A stretch of 64,000 nt of DNA, from NCBI RefSeq assembly GCF_000617845.2, contig NZ_DF820425.1:1061690-1125689 (forward strand), in the 5' to 3' direction. Shown here piece by piece: positions 53,816-63,361 of this stretch; the first letter of the stretch is position 1; each line of letters starts with the position of its first letter. This DNA is from Bradyrhizobium sp. DOA9 (lineage in GTDB: Bacteria > Pseudomonadota > Alphaproteobacteria > Rhizobiales > Xanthobacteraceae). The position numbers and the translations under genes were made by a program. The notes beneath the pieces were generated by a model. It saw only the letters and a list, made by a program, of their open reading frames with translations, did no database searches and had not been told where the DNA came from.

Positions 53816-54559
53816 ATGACCAACCCCTCACCCTGGCGCGCGACGGTGCTGACGCTGTTTCCGGAGATGTTTCCGGGGCCGCTCGGCGTGAGCCTGGCCG
53901 GCCGGGCGCTCGCGTCCGGGCTGTGGGAGATCGAGGCGCGGGACATCCGGGCCGCCGCGACCGACCGTCATCGCAGCGTCGACGACACTCCGGCCGGCGG
54001 CGGGCCGGGCATGGTGCTGCGGGCGGATGTTCTGGCGGCCGCCATCGACGCCGCCGAGATTGGCCCTGACAGGCCCCGCCTCCTCATGAGCCCCCGCGGT
54101 CGGCCATTGACCCAGGCCCGCGTCGTGGAGCTCGCCCAAGGCCCCGGCCCGCTGATCGTCTGCGGGCGGTTCGAGGGGGTGGACCAGCGGGTGATTGACG
54201 GGCGCGGCCTGGAGGAGGTCTCGATCGGCGATTACGTGCTGTCCGGGGGCGAAATCGCAGCGTTAGCCCTGATCGACGCCTGCGTCCGGCTGCTGCCGGG
54301 GGTGATGGGCAAGGAGGCCTCGGGAACCGAGGAGAGTTTCTCCGACGGCCTGCTGGAGTATCCCCAATACACCCGCCCGCAGCTGTTCGAGGGGGTTCCG
54401 ATCCCTGCCGTCCTCACCTCCGGCGACCACGCCAAGGTGGCGGCGTGGCGGCGGGCCGAATCCGAGGCCCTGACGGCCGCCCGGCGCCCGGATTTGTGGG
54501 AAAAGGCCGCGAATCGGGGGAGCGGCCAAAAAACGCCAAAAACCAAGACAGACGGGTGA
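53816..54559 (+). CDS. trmD: tRNA (guanine37-N1)-methyltransferase
   Basis: 247 aa SPOUT-class methyltransferase. The knot region is seen in [20 protein letters not shown] and [20 protein letters not shown], then [20 protein letters not shown]. It makes m1G37 to prevent frameshifting. The C-terminal helical domain is present. The gap to rimM is 34 bp. Confidence 0.98.
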   Translation: MTNPSPWRATVLTLFPEMFPGPLGVSLAGRALASGLWEIEARDIRAAATDRHRSVDDTPAGGGPGMVLRADVLAAAIDAAEIGPDRPRLLMSPRGRPLTQARVVELAQGPGPLIVCGRFEGVDQRVIDGRGLEEVSIGDYVLSGGEIAALALIDACVRLLPGVMGKEASGTEESFSDGLLEYPQYTRPQLFEGVPIPAVLTSGDHAKVAAWRRAESEALTAARRPDLWEKAANRGSGQKTPKTKTDG

Positions 54560-54669
54560 CAAACGCTCCGGCTTGCCTTATAGGAGCGCCCACATCCGCA
54601 ATGGCTGGATAGACGAATTTTGCGCAGCCCCCCGTTTCCAGGGCTGGGCGCGCCGATGGAGATTTACCC

Positions 54670-55050
54670 ATGAACCTGATCCAACAGCTTGAAAAAGAGC
54701 AGTTCGAGAAGCTCTCCGCAACGAAGGACATCCCGGAATTCGCCCCCGGCGACACCGTGATCGTCAACGTCAAGGTCGTCGAAGGCGACCGCACCCGCGT
54801 GCAGGCCTATGAAGGCGTCTGCATCGGCCGTTCCGGCGGTGGCCTCAACGAGAGCTTCACCGTGCGCAAGATCTCCTATGGCGAGGGCGTCGAGCGCGTG
54901 TTCCCGCTGCTCTCCCCGATGATCGACTCGATCAAAGTGGTGCGCCGCGGCAAGGTGCGTCGCGCCAAGCTCTATTATCTCCGCAACCTGCGCGGCAAGT
55001 CGGCCCGCATCGTCGAGAAGCAGGATCGCCAGGCCGCCGTCGGCGAGTAA
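54670..55050 (+). CDS. rplS: 50S ribosomal protein L19
   Basis: 126 aa. [20 protein letters not shown], then [20 protein letters not shown] and [20 protein letters not shown], is the L19 core. Last gene of the operon, followed by a strong hairpin. Confidence 0.98.
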   Translation: MNLIQQLEKEQFEKLSATKDIPEFAPGDTVIVNVKVVEGDRTRVQAYEGVCIGRSGGGLNESFTVRKISYGEGVERVFPLLSPMIDSIKVVRRGKVRRAKLYYLRNLRGKSARIVEKQDRQAAVGE

Positions 55051-55077
55051 GCTTTCGCCACTGGCTAAGTCTTTCGA

Positions 55078-55107
55078 AAGCGCGGGGCTCGGCTCCGCGC
55101 TTTTTCG
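55078..55107 (+). terminator. rho-independent terminator after rplS
   Basis: AAGCGCGGGGC-TC-GGCTCCGCGCTTTTTCG: a GC-rich stem closing with a five-T run. Confidence 0.88.
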
Positions 55108-55117
55108 TTGGCTCTGC

Positions 55118-55204
55118 TGTCATTGCGAGGAGCCCTTGCGACGAAGCAATCCAGACTGTCTCCGCGGATGCATTTCTGGATTGCTTCGCTCCGCTCGCAA
55201 TGAC
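55118..55204. repeat. family A repeat, copy 5
   Basis: TGTCATTGCGAGGAGCCCTT ... CTCGCAATGACG with inner arms AAGCAATCCAGA / CTGGATTGCTTCG. It lies right after the rplS terminator. Confidence 0.85.
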
Positions 55205-55461
55205 GAGCTGAAACTCTCGCGCTTTTACCGCTGCATGCTATATAGCTTCTGGAATGTTTCCAGATCCGACCAGCTTCGCCCCCATCCAGCGCATCGTCAT
55301 CGACGATCGCTCGCGGCTGCCTGGCCGGTTCTTCGGACGCTTCGCGACCTCGGCAACGTCAGAGCTTAGCCGCGCAGCCTGAACGGCTGCGCTGACGATT
55401 TTTGTTGCCCGCGCGCATCGCCGCGCTCATCGCTGACACACATTCTTCGGAGCTGACGCTC

Positions 55462-56868
<1,407 letters not shown>

Positions 56869-56959
56869 GCTTACTTCCTGCAATTGTAGCGATCACGGCA
56901 AAGCGTCGTTAATCGGCGGCGCCGACATTGTCCTCGCGACGGTTTCGCGAGGGCGCGTC

Positions 56960-57169
56960 ATGGCCAACAAGCCGGAATATGTCGATCTGATCAGCGAGGC
57001 CACGCGCCAGCACCGAAGGCGCGCGGCGCCGCTTCGCATCGTCGCCAGGCCGGAGGTCGAGGAGACTTCCAGGCTCAGCCGCTGGCCGCCGGCGATGTTT
57101 CGGCAGTGGAAGATCGAGAACCTGATGCGGTGGAAGGCTTCGTCCTGGAAGCTGAAGGATTGGCTGTAG
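56960..57169 (+). CDS. small basic protein of unknown function
   Basis: 69 aa (MANKPEYVDLISEATRQHRR ... FRQWKIENLMRWKASSWKLK, then DWL). It is rich in Arg, Lys and Trp, with no membrane segment or known motif. It is read in the direction of leuC, 91 bp downstream. GC-rich codon use fits coding DNA, but the size leaves doubt. Confidence 0.5.
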   Translation: MANKPEYVDLISEATRQHRRRAAPLRIVARPEVEETSRLSRWPPAMFRQWKIENLMRWKASSWKLKDWL

Positions 57170-57175
57170 CTACAC

Positions 57176-57277
57176 TGTCATTCCGGGATGGCGCGCGAGC
57201 GCCAGACCCGGAATCTCGAGATTCTCAGGTGTGCGAGCGCGCACCATAGTTCTCGCACCGCGCCCCCCGGAATGACC
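57176..57277. repeat. family C repeat, copy 3
   Basis: CTGTCATTCCGGGATGGCGC ... CACCGCGCCCCCCGGAATGA, then CCG. The inner GAATCTCGAGATTC is a self-complementary 14-mer. Confidence 0.7.
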
Positions 57278-57290
57278 GTGCTAACTCACG

Positions 57291-57866
57291 TCACCAATAG
57301 TACCGATACGGATAGCGCCAGCGCGGCCAGTGGCAGACGCGGCGCGGGCCGTAATAGGTCCAGATGATCCGGCAGCGGCGCGGATAATGGTAGGTGGGAT
57401 AGTAGCCGCCGACATAATAGCGCCGGTGGAAGTGGCGATAGCCGTAATGCGAGCGATGATGGCCCCAGTGCCGGTGATAGCCGCCATATCCGCCGTAGCG
57501 AAAGCCGCCATGGTGATAGCCGCCGACATGACGGTGAATGGCGGGCGCGGCACGGAAGCCACCGCCGTGAAATCCGCCGCCGCGGAAACCGCCGATATGG
57601 CCACCGCGAAAGCCGCCGCCATGGAAGCCGCCACCGCGGAAACCGCCGCCATGAAAGTGGCCACCATGCCCGTGCCCGCCATGCCCGCCGCGTACCTGCG
57701 TGACGAGGCCGTCGGCCGCCGCCTTGGTCGCGGGCGACGTCGCCGGATTGATCAAGGTGAGTGCTTCAGCGCGGCGCGCGGTGCCGGCCGACAGCATCAA
57801 TGTCGCGGCGGCTGCGATCCCGAGCAAGCGCATCGGGCTTGCTCGGAGTCTCAATATTCTCAGCAT
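57291..57866 (-). CDS. secreted Gly/His/Tyr/Arg-rich repeat protein
   Basis: 191 aa from MLRILRLRASPMRLLGIAAA. A signal peptide ends near ARRAEA. The middle (about 60-105) is built of GGGFHGGGFRGG-type repeats. The C-terminal half is rich in His, Tyr, Arg and Trp (YYVGGYYPTYHYPRRCRIIW) and has two Cys. Such proteins are common in Bradyrhizobium and have no known function. It is one of three small secreted proteins on this strand between leuC and leuD. Confidence 0.8.
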   Translation of the reverse strand: MLRILRLRASPMRLLGIAAAATLMLSAGTARRAEALTLINPATSPATKAAADGLVTQVRGGHGGHGHGGHFHGGGFRGGGFHGGGFRGGHIGGFRGGGFHGGGFRAAPAIHRHVGGYHHGGFRYGGYGGYHRHWGHHRSHYGYRHFHRRYYVGGYYPTYHYPRRCRIIWTYYGPRRVCHWPRWRYPYRYYW

Positions 57867-58039
57867 GGAATCCTCCCTCGATCCGGACAGCGAAAATTGC
57901 CACGCGACATCTGCGCCGCGGCAATCGCCATTCAAGTGCAGTCGCTCCCGCGATCAAACTGAGGAGAGCGACGTGAACGCGCCATGAATGAACGACGCTG
58001 CGCCCCGCAATGCGACGCAGTGCCGCGACGAAGGGCGCT

Positions 58040-58300
58040 TCACCAGAAGGGGCCGTAGCCGATCACGAAGGGCGCCGGCACGCCGTAGGGATAGGGACGA
58101 TAGGTGACCGGCCGCGCGTAATAGCGTGGATCGCGGCGGAGCGCAGGCCGCGCAATGACATGGGTTCGCGGATGTCGTCGCGCGTCGAAAATCGCGATCC
58201 CTGCCGACGCCTCCGGCAACGTCACCCCTGGCGCAGCGAATGCGCGCGGCAGACCGGCGGCCAGCGCGGCGGCGACAGCCAATGGAACCCATCGCGTCAT
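58040..58300 (-). CDS. small secreted Tyr/Pro-rich protein
   Basis: 86 aa from MTRWVPLAVAAALAAGLPRA (signal peptide cleaving after FAA). The C-terminus RDPRYYARPVTYRPYPYGVP, then APFVIGYGPFW, is rich in Tyr, Pro and aromatic residues. Upstream Met codons would add basic residues. No family recognised. Confidence 0.65.
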   Translation of the reverse strand: MTRWVPLAVAAALAAGLPRAFAAPGVTLPEASAGIAIFDARRHPRTHVIARPALRRDPRYYARPVTYRPYPYGVPAPFVIGYGPFW

Positions 58301-58355
58301 GAAAAACCTCGCGAGGCGCCCGCGCTGTCTCGTCGGCATGGCATCGAGCCGGGCA

Positions 58356-58664
58356 TCAGCCCCGGCGCCAGTAGCAGCTCACGCGCGGCACGATCACCGT
58401 GCCGCTCGGCCGGTACTCCTGCACATAGGTGGCGTTGCAGACGCGGACCGCGTCGGGGCCGGGATTGTAGCGGGGATAGACGCCGTCCGGGCTGTAATAG
58501 GGCGTGACGCGCAGGCGCGGCCGCTTGCGCGGCGGGGGGACATCGTCCGGCGAGACCAATTGGGCCATCCGGATTCCGGAACTGGCGGTCTGCGCCTCGG
58601 CGCCAACGCAAAACTGCAAAAACAACCCCATGCACAGTAGAGTCAGCGCTGTTTTCGCTCGCAT
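58356..58664 (-). CDS. small secreted protein, conserved-type hypothetical
   Basis: 102 aa from MRAKTALTLLCMGLFLQFCV (signal peptide ending AEA). The mature part has PPPRKRPRLRVTPYYSPDGV, then YPRYNPGPDAVRVCNATYVQ and EYRPSGTVIVPRVSCYWRR, with two Cys that could form a disulfide. The codons for LLCMGLFL contain the 22-nt sequence that is repeated at 251-272. Function unknown. Confidence 0.7.
   Translation of the reverse strand: MRAKTALTLLCMGLFLQFCVGAEAQTASSGIRMAQLVSPDDVPPPRKRPRLRVTPYYSPDGVYPRYNPGPDAVRVCNATYVQEYRPSGTVIVPRVSCYWRRG
58619..58640. repeat. 22-nt exact repeat, copy 2
   Basis: Identical to 251-272. Here it lies in the signal-peptide codons of the gene at 58356-58664. Confidence 0.6.
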
Positions 58665-58788
58665 TTTCCCGCCCACCTGAAACGTCCCGTTCGAGGGCCC
58701 CACGCTCCCCGTTTTGGCGGCGCCCGTCAACCTCGCCGCGCTTATAAAGCCAGATGCATCAGCGGGAAACCCGCGCTAAGAGGTGCTC

Positions 58789-59187
58789 ATGTGGACGGAA
58801 TTGAAAGCGCCTTCGCTCGCCGAGATGGAAGCGATGGCACACGAGGTGTTCGAGCGCCTGCCAGCGGAATTTCTCGAGCTCTGCAAGGGCGTGATCGTCC
58901 GCGTCGACGACTTCCCGACCGAGGAGGTCCTGGACGAGATGGAATGCGAGAGCGAGTTCGACCTGCTCGGCCTGTTCCAGGGCGTCGGCCTGCCCCAGCA
59001 GAGCTTCGGCGACGTGGCGCGGCTGCCCAACATGGTCTGGCTCTATCGCCGCCCGATCCTGGACTATTGGGCCGAGCACGACGAAAGCCTCGGCCACATC
59101 GTCCGCCACGTCCTGATCCACGAGATCGGACACCATTTCGGCCTGTCGGACGGCGATATGGAGGCGATCGAGGCCAAGGCGGAGTAG
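58789..59187 (+). CDS. metallopeptidase family protein (zincin-like)
   Basis: 132 aa from MWTELKAPSLAEMEAMAHEV. The zinc motif HEIGHHFGLSD (HExxH-xxx-D) near the C-terminus defines the bacterial minimal-metallopeptidase family often annotated as metallopeptidase family protein. FDLLGLFQGVGLPQQSFGDV, then NMVWLYRRPILDYWAE, is conserved in it. Cytoplasmic, with unknown target. A GTG six bases upstream is an alternative start. Confidence 0.88.
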   Translation: MWTELKAPSLAEMEAMAHEVFERLPAEFLELCKGVIVRVDDFPTEEVLDEMECESEFDLLGLFQGVGLPQQSFGDVARLPNMVWLYRRPILDYWAEHDESLGHIVRHVLIHEIGHHFGLSDGDMEAIEAKAE

Positions 59188-59198
59188 AACGGTCTCAG

Positions 59199-59330
59199 TC
59201 CACCTCTCCCCACCGGGGAGAGGTCGATTTGCGCAGCAAATCGGGTGAGGGGGCGCGGCCCTCCAGTGACACCGTAACCCCTCACCCGGCGCTACGCGCC
59301 GACCTCTCCCAAGGGAGAGGTGAAGTCCCG
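59199..59330. repeat. dispersed repeat family F
   Basis: CCACCTCTCCCCACCGGGGA, ATTTGCGCAGCAAATCGGGT and CCCCTCACCCGGCGCTACGC, then CCTCTCCCAAGGGAGAGGTG. Four hairpins in a row fill the gap before leuD. Confidence 0.75.
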
Positions 59331-59447
59331 ATGCCGCACCAGCCTCAGCCACTCAGGCAGACTAGCCCTGCCCATTTCGGCCTAGGATTTCCGCCCCGAT
59401 CGCGATAAATAGCCGGTTCCCTGAACCACGTGCGGGAAAGCGCAACC

Positions 59448-60053
59448 ATGGACAAGTTCACCACGCTGGAAGGCGTCGCGGCGCCGCTGAAGATCATCAA
59501 TGTCGACACCGACATGATCATTCCGAAGCAGTACCTCAAGACCATCAAGCGCACCGGCCTTGGCAAGGGGCTCTTCTCCGAGCAGCGCTACAAGGACGAC
59601 GGCAGCGAGAACCCGGATTTCGTGCTCAACCAGCCCGCCTATCGCAACGCGAAGGTGCTGGTCGCCGGCGACAATTTCGGCTGCGGCTCGAGCCGCGAGC
59701 ATGCGCCCTGGGCGCTGCTCGACTTCGGAATCCGCTGCGTGATCTCGACCTCGTTCGGCGACATCTTCTACAACAATTGCTTCAAGAACGGCATCCTGCC
59801 GATCCGCGTCAGCCAGGAAGACCTCGACAAGCTGTTCGACGACGCCGAGCGCGGCGCCAATGCGACGCTGACCATCGACCTGCCGAACCAGGAGATCCGC
59901 GGCCCCGACGGCGGCAAGGTCAAGTTCGAGATCGACCCGTTCCGCAAGCACTGCCTGATCAACGGTCTCGACGACATCGGTCTCACCATGGAGAAGAAGG
60001 CCTCGATCGATACCTACGAGGACAAGCTCAAGCGCGAGCGCGCCTGGGCCTGA
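59448..60053 (+). CDS. leuD: 3-isopropylmalate dehydratase small subunit
   Basis: 201 aa from [40 protein letters not shown] is the conserved swivel-domain loop. It pairs with LeuC. The GTG at 59430 is an upstream alternative. Followed by a terminator. Confidence 0.98.
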   Translation: MDKFTTLEGVAAPLKIINVDTDMIIPKQYLKTIKRTGLGKGLFSEQRYKDDGSENPDFVLNQPAYRNAKVLVAGDNFGCGSSREHAPWALLDFGIRCVISTSFGDIFYNNCFKNGILPIRVSQEDLDKLFDDAERGANATLTIDLPNQEIRGPDGGKVKFEIDPFRKHCLINGLDDIGLTMEKKASIDTYEDKLKRERAWA

Positions 60054-60069
60054 TTGTAAGTCTTGTTCG

Positions 60070-60099
60070 AGCCCCGGTGCTATCGCGCCGGGGCTTTTT
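60070..60099 (+). terminator. rho-independent terminator after leuD
   Basis: AGCCCCGG-TGCTATCG-CGCCGGGGCTTTTT: an 8-bp stem with a T-run. Confidence 0.88.
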
Positions 60100-60131
60100 G
60101 TTTGCCTTGCTTATCCCGTATAGCTGCACAC

Positions 60132-60917
60132 ATGCTGCCCGAGATCGTCACCTTTTGGCATGGCCCGATGGATGCGCTGCGCCAGACCTGTCTGCGCTCG
60201 CAGCTGGCTGCCGGCCACAAGGTCACGGTCTACAGCTTCGATCCCATTCCCGGGCTGCCGGCCGGCGTCGCGAATGCCGAGGCCGAGGCGATCCTGCCGC
60301 ACGCGTTCTCCGAACGCTTGCGCCCGCCGCAGCCGGACGGCAGCTGGCGCGACTGGACGACGCTGCAGTTCAGCGACTTCTTCCGCATGAAGTTGATGGC
60401 GAAGGGCCTCGGCCTCTGGCTGGACGCCGACGTGCTGCTGCTCAAGCCCGTCGAGATCGATCCGGCAAAGCCGTACTTTGCCTGGGAGCGGCCGCGCCAG
60501 CTCGGCAATTCCGTGCTCTATCTGCCGCCCACGCACGGCATCGTCGCCGCCTTCGCGGAGCTGATGGAGCAGGAGGAGCTGACGCCGAACTGGCTGTCGC
60601 TGCGCCATCGCATCACATTCATGATGCGCCGCCTGCGCGGCGGCTCGAACCGGCTCGCCGATATTCGCGTCGCGATCTACGGGCCCGCGGCACTCACCGC
60701 ACTGGCGCGCCGCACCGGTGAATTGCAGAATGCGCTGCCGAAGCAATCGTTCTACGCCGTGCATGCCGAGCCAAAGCTGTTCTTCGACCCCTCGAGCTAT
60801 CTCGGCCTCGTCACCGACTCCGCCATCATCGGCCTGCACATCTCACCGAAGGGACGCGGCGGCGAGAAGCCGATTCCGGGCAGCCTGTATGCCTGGGCGG
60901 CGGAAAGATTCAGGTAG
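60132..60917 (+). CDS. DXD-type glycosyltransferase
   Basis: 261 aa from MLPEIVTFWHGPMDALRQTC. The segment DFFRMKLMAKGLGLWLDADV, then LLLKPVE, holds the DxD metal/sugar-nucleotide motif (DAD) of Gly_transf_sug/GT32-like enzymes. HAEPKLFFDPSSYLGLVTDS, then AIIGLHIS, is a typical C-terminal part. It probably decorates a surface polysaccharide, but no other sugar gene is near. Single gene. Confidence 0.82.
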   Translation: MLPEIVTFWHGPMDALRQTCLRSQLAAGHKVTVYSFDPIPGLPAGVANAEAEAILPHAFSERLRPPQPDGSWRDWTTLQFSDFFRMKLMAKGLGLWLDADVLLLKPVEIDPAKPYFAWERPRQLGNSVLYLPPTHGIVAAFAELMEQEELTPNWLSLRHRITFMMRRLRGGSNRLADIRVAIYGPAALTALARRTGELQNALPKQSFYAVHAEPKLFFDPSSYLGLVTDSAIIGLHISPKGRGGEKPIPGSLYAWAAERFR

Positions 60918-60937
60918 CTGCTGCGCAGGAGGTGCGC

Positions 60938-60963
60938 GACCTCTCCCGCAAGCGGGAGAGGTC
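60938..60963. repeat. uninterrupted REP-like palindrome
   Basis: GACCTCTCCCGCAAGCGGGA, then GAGGTC: a perfect palindromic unit. It is the intact form of the sequence that forms the flanks of both IS copies. Confidence 0.75.
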
Positions 60964-61059
60964 GGCAACCCCGCTCTTCCCCATTTGATCCAGCGCAACG
61001 CGGTTCTGCATCATTGTGCTTATCTCGCTCCAATTCCGCTCGTCCGAATGGAGCTTTCC

Positions 61060-61479
61060 ATGAGCACCGCAACCAGGCCCTATCCCATCGTCCAGGATCT
61101 CATCGAGTCCTTCGCGAGCTGGCTGAAGCACCGCCGCGAGATCAGCGAGATGCGGCAGCTGGACCGCGCCGATTTCGACCGGATCGCCAATGATCTCAGG
61201 ATCGCGCCCGACGATCTGGAGGAGCTGGTCCGCCACGGCCGCCACGCCGCCGACGAGCTGCCGAAGATGCTCGAGCAGCTCGGCATCAGCACCGAGGCGC
61301 TCGGCCGCGCGCAGCCGCTGCTGCTACGCGACATGGAGCGGACCTGCGCGCTCTGCATTAGCAAGGGACGGTGCGACCGCGATCTCGCTGACGGCACCGC
61401 CGCGGAGAACTACCACGGCTATTGCGCCAACGCCTCGACGCTAGAGACACTCGAGCGCACCGAACACGCGCCGCGGTGA
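61060..61479 (+). CDS. DUF6455 protein
   Basis: 139 aa from MSTATRPYPIVQDLIESFAS. EMRQLDRADFDRIANDLRIA, then PDDLEELVRHGRHAADELPK, and the C-terminal four Cys (CALCISKGRC ... GYC) match DUF6455, small proteins with a DUF1127-like N-terminus and possible metal-binding Cys. No signal peptide. An ATG four codons upstream is possible. Confidence 0.82.
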   Translation: MSTATRPYPIVQDLIESFASWLKHRREISEMRQLDRADFDRIANDLRIAPDDLEELVRHGRHAADELPKMLEQLGISTEALGRAQPLLLRDMERTCALCISKGRCDRDLADGTAAENYHGYCANASTLETLERTEHAPR

Positions 61480-61488
61480 GGCATTGCG

Positions 61489-62262
61489 TTACTCGATCCA
61501 TTTCGGCGCGTAGGCCATCTCCTGGCTTTGCGCCGTATCGTGATTGATCCAGATTTCGGCGTTCTCGGCGCGCAGCAGATCGATCACCTTGGCCATCGAC
61601 GCAATAGTCGCCTCGGGGTCGGCATTGAACGAGGGTACGCGCATGTGCCGGAGGTTCTCCCGGTTGTGCGCGACGTCGCCGCTCAGCAGCACTGCGCCGC
61701 GCCGCGGCAGCCTTGCCATCAACGAGCAATGCCCGGGCGTATGGCCGGGCGTGAAGATCATGCGCACCGCGCCGTCGCCGAAGATGTCGTGGTCGCCATC
61801 GACGATCTCGTAAGGCCGCTCCTTCAACATCCTGTAGTGCTGAAGCGAGTAGCCGAACTCGTCGGGATCCGGCCCGAACATGGCTTCGAACTCGGCGCGC
61901 TGAGCGATCCATCTTGCATTTTTGAACAGCTCGACATTCCCGATATGATCGAAATGCGCGTGGGAAAGGAGGATCGTGCCGATGTCGCGGGGCCGCACGC
62001 CGATGTCATCCAATTGGTCCGCGATGGGACGGCGCACGATGCCGCGTATGCCATGCGCGATGATGCGCCCCTCGGGATGCTTCGCCAGCTCATCCTCAAT
62101 GCCCGTATCCCAGATCAGCCACTCGCCGCGATGCCGGATGAGATAGGCATTGCAGCTCAGCGTCATGGGAACGCCAACATTGATGCCGGGAGAATAGATC
62201 GAGCCGTCTTCGACCTCGGCAATGCCTCCATCGAGGATGTAGATCCTGTCGATTGTCGCCAT
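61489..62262 (-). CDS. N-acyl-homoserine-lactonase-like MBL hydrolase
   Basis: 257 aa from MATIDRIYILDGGIAEVEDG; a longer frame upstream belongs to the araC region. The metal site HAHFDHIG, GHTPGHCSLMARLPRRGAVL, then SGDVAH, and the final INHD identify an AttM/AiiA-like lactonase branch of the MBL fold. Such enzymes open the lactone ring of acyl-homoserine lactones, though members also act on other esters. It starts 11 bp after the AraC regulator gene, so the pair forms an operon. Confidence 0.85.
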   Translation of the reverse strand: MATIDRIYILDGGIAEVEDGSIYSPGINVGVPMTLSCNAYLIRHRGEWLIWDTGIEDELAKHPEGRIIAHGIRGIVRRPIADQLDDIGVRPRDIGTILLSHAHFDHIGNVELFKNARWIAQRAEFEAMFGPDPDEFGYSLQHYRMLKERPYEIVDGDHDIFGDGAVRMIFTPGHTPGHCSLMARLPRRGAVLLSGDVAHNRENLRHMRVPSFNADPEATIASMAKVIDLLRAENAEIWINHDTAQSQEMAYAPKWIE

Positions 62263-62273
62263 TTCAGAACTCG

Positions 62274-63167
62274 TCAAGCCGCCGATTCGACACGCCGCTT
62301 CGCCTCGCGCATGTCGCGCCCAGGCGGCATGCCGAACAACCGGCAATATTCCCGCGTGAACTGCGTGACGCTTTCGTAGCCGACCCGATGCGAGGCGGTC
62401 GCGATGCTTGCGCCATCGGCCAGCATGATGCGGCGCGCCTCGATCAGGCGAAGCTGCTTCTGAAACTGAAGCGGGGTCAGCGACGTGACGCTGCGAAAGT
62501 GCAGGTGAAAGGCCGACTGGCTCATGCCCGCGGCCTTGGCGAGCCGGTCGACCCGCAAAGGCTTGGCATAGTCGGCGCGAATGATCGCGACCGCACGGCC
62601 GATCCGCTGCGCATGGCTGTCGGCAATACCGAGCGCCCTGATGGCGCCGCCGTGCCGCCCGGCCAACAGCCAATAATGCAGCTCCCGCAGCACCTGGCTC
62701 TGAAGGATCGAGGCGGACGAGGGCCGATCGATCAGGCGCAACAGCCGCAGCGCAACCTCGCTCACATCCCGTTCCGTCGGCTCGACCCGCAGCGGCTGCG
62801 ACTGAACATAAGGCGCCGCTCCCATCTCGACCACCAGCCCCTCGATGACGATGGGATCGAGCTCGACGACGAGCGACAAATAGGGCACCGCGGCTGTGGC
62901 GCGCGTGATCTGGCTGACCGTCGGCACGTCGCTCGAGATCACCAGCGAATCGCCCGGAGCCAGATCGAACGACGTGGCGCCGACCGCGACACGTTTGGCG
63001 CCTTGCAGCACCAAAGCGACCAAGGGTTTGGAGATCGCAAATTGAAGCGCGCTCGGCGCGGTCTCACGAATGATCGAGATGCCGGCGAAAGGCGTTGAAG
63101 CGAGGCCTTTGTCGTCGGCGCGAGCTGCGGCGTAACGGCTGGCGATCTGGAGCAGTGTTTCAGTCAC
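62274..63167 (-). CDS. AraC family transcriptional regulator
   Basis: 297 aa. N-terminal AraC_N ligand-binding domain (SISIIRETAPSALQFAISKP-like: ISIIRETAPSALQFAISKPL) and a C-terminal double helix-turn-helix (about 200-290: LRVDRLAKAAGMSQSAFHLH, then ATASHRVGYESVTQFTREYC, RLFGMPPGRD). It presumably controls the lactonase gene and the divergent SDR. Phased direct repeats in the divergent region support this. Confidence 0.93.
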   Translation of the reverse strand: MTETLLQIASRYAAARADDKGLASTPFAGISIIRETAPSALQFAISKPLVALVLQGAKRVAVGATSFDLAPGDSLVISSDVPTVSQITRATAAVPYLSLVVELDPIVIEGLVVEMGAAPYVQSQPLRVEPTERDVSEVALRLLRLIDRPSSASILQSQVLRELHYWLLAGRHGGAIRALGIADSHAQRIGRAVAIIRADYAKPLRVDRLAKAAGMSQSAFHLHFRSVTSLTPLQFQKQLRLIEARRIMLADGASIATASHRVGYESVTQFTREYCRLFGMPPGRDMREAKRRVESAA

Positions 63168-63197
63168 GCGCTTAATCTAGGCCGAGCCAGGCACGCG

Positions 63198-63323
63198 GGC
63201 AATTGCCGACGGGCGATCGGGCAAGAAGTCGAGAGCTCCAGGCAAGTCTGTCGCCGGCCGCATTCCTGGAGGATTAGGCAAGACGATCACAGGATCCGGC
63301 AACATCGGATGCGCGATCACAGG
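63198..63323. promoter_or_regulatory. phased direct repeats, candidate AraC-type operators
   Basis: GGCAA occurs at 63198, 63220, 63241, 63277 and 63298; successive distances are 22, 21, 36 and 21 bp. In addition CGATCACAGG occurs twice exactly, at 63284-63293 and 63314-63323, 30 bp apart. Direct repeats on one face of the helix near 21 bp are typical of AraC-family sites. Binding is inferred. Confidence 0.45.
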
Positions 63324-63361
63324 CAGAAAGGCCCCGCCGAAACTTCACGAGGAAGCCTCAA

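Noticed and set aside
55254..55382. 42-codon ORF before leuC (MFPDPTSFAPIQRIVIDDRS...)
   Set aside because: No clear ribosome-binding site and too short to judge. It could be a remnant or a leader peptide, but it has no run of Leu codons as expected for a leucine attenuator.
60063..60104. GTTCGAGCC motif resembling a tRNA T-loop
   Set aside because: It is part of the leuD terminator hairpin; no acceptor, D or anticodon arm can be built around it. No tRNA was found anywhere in the window.
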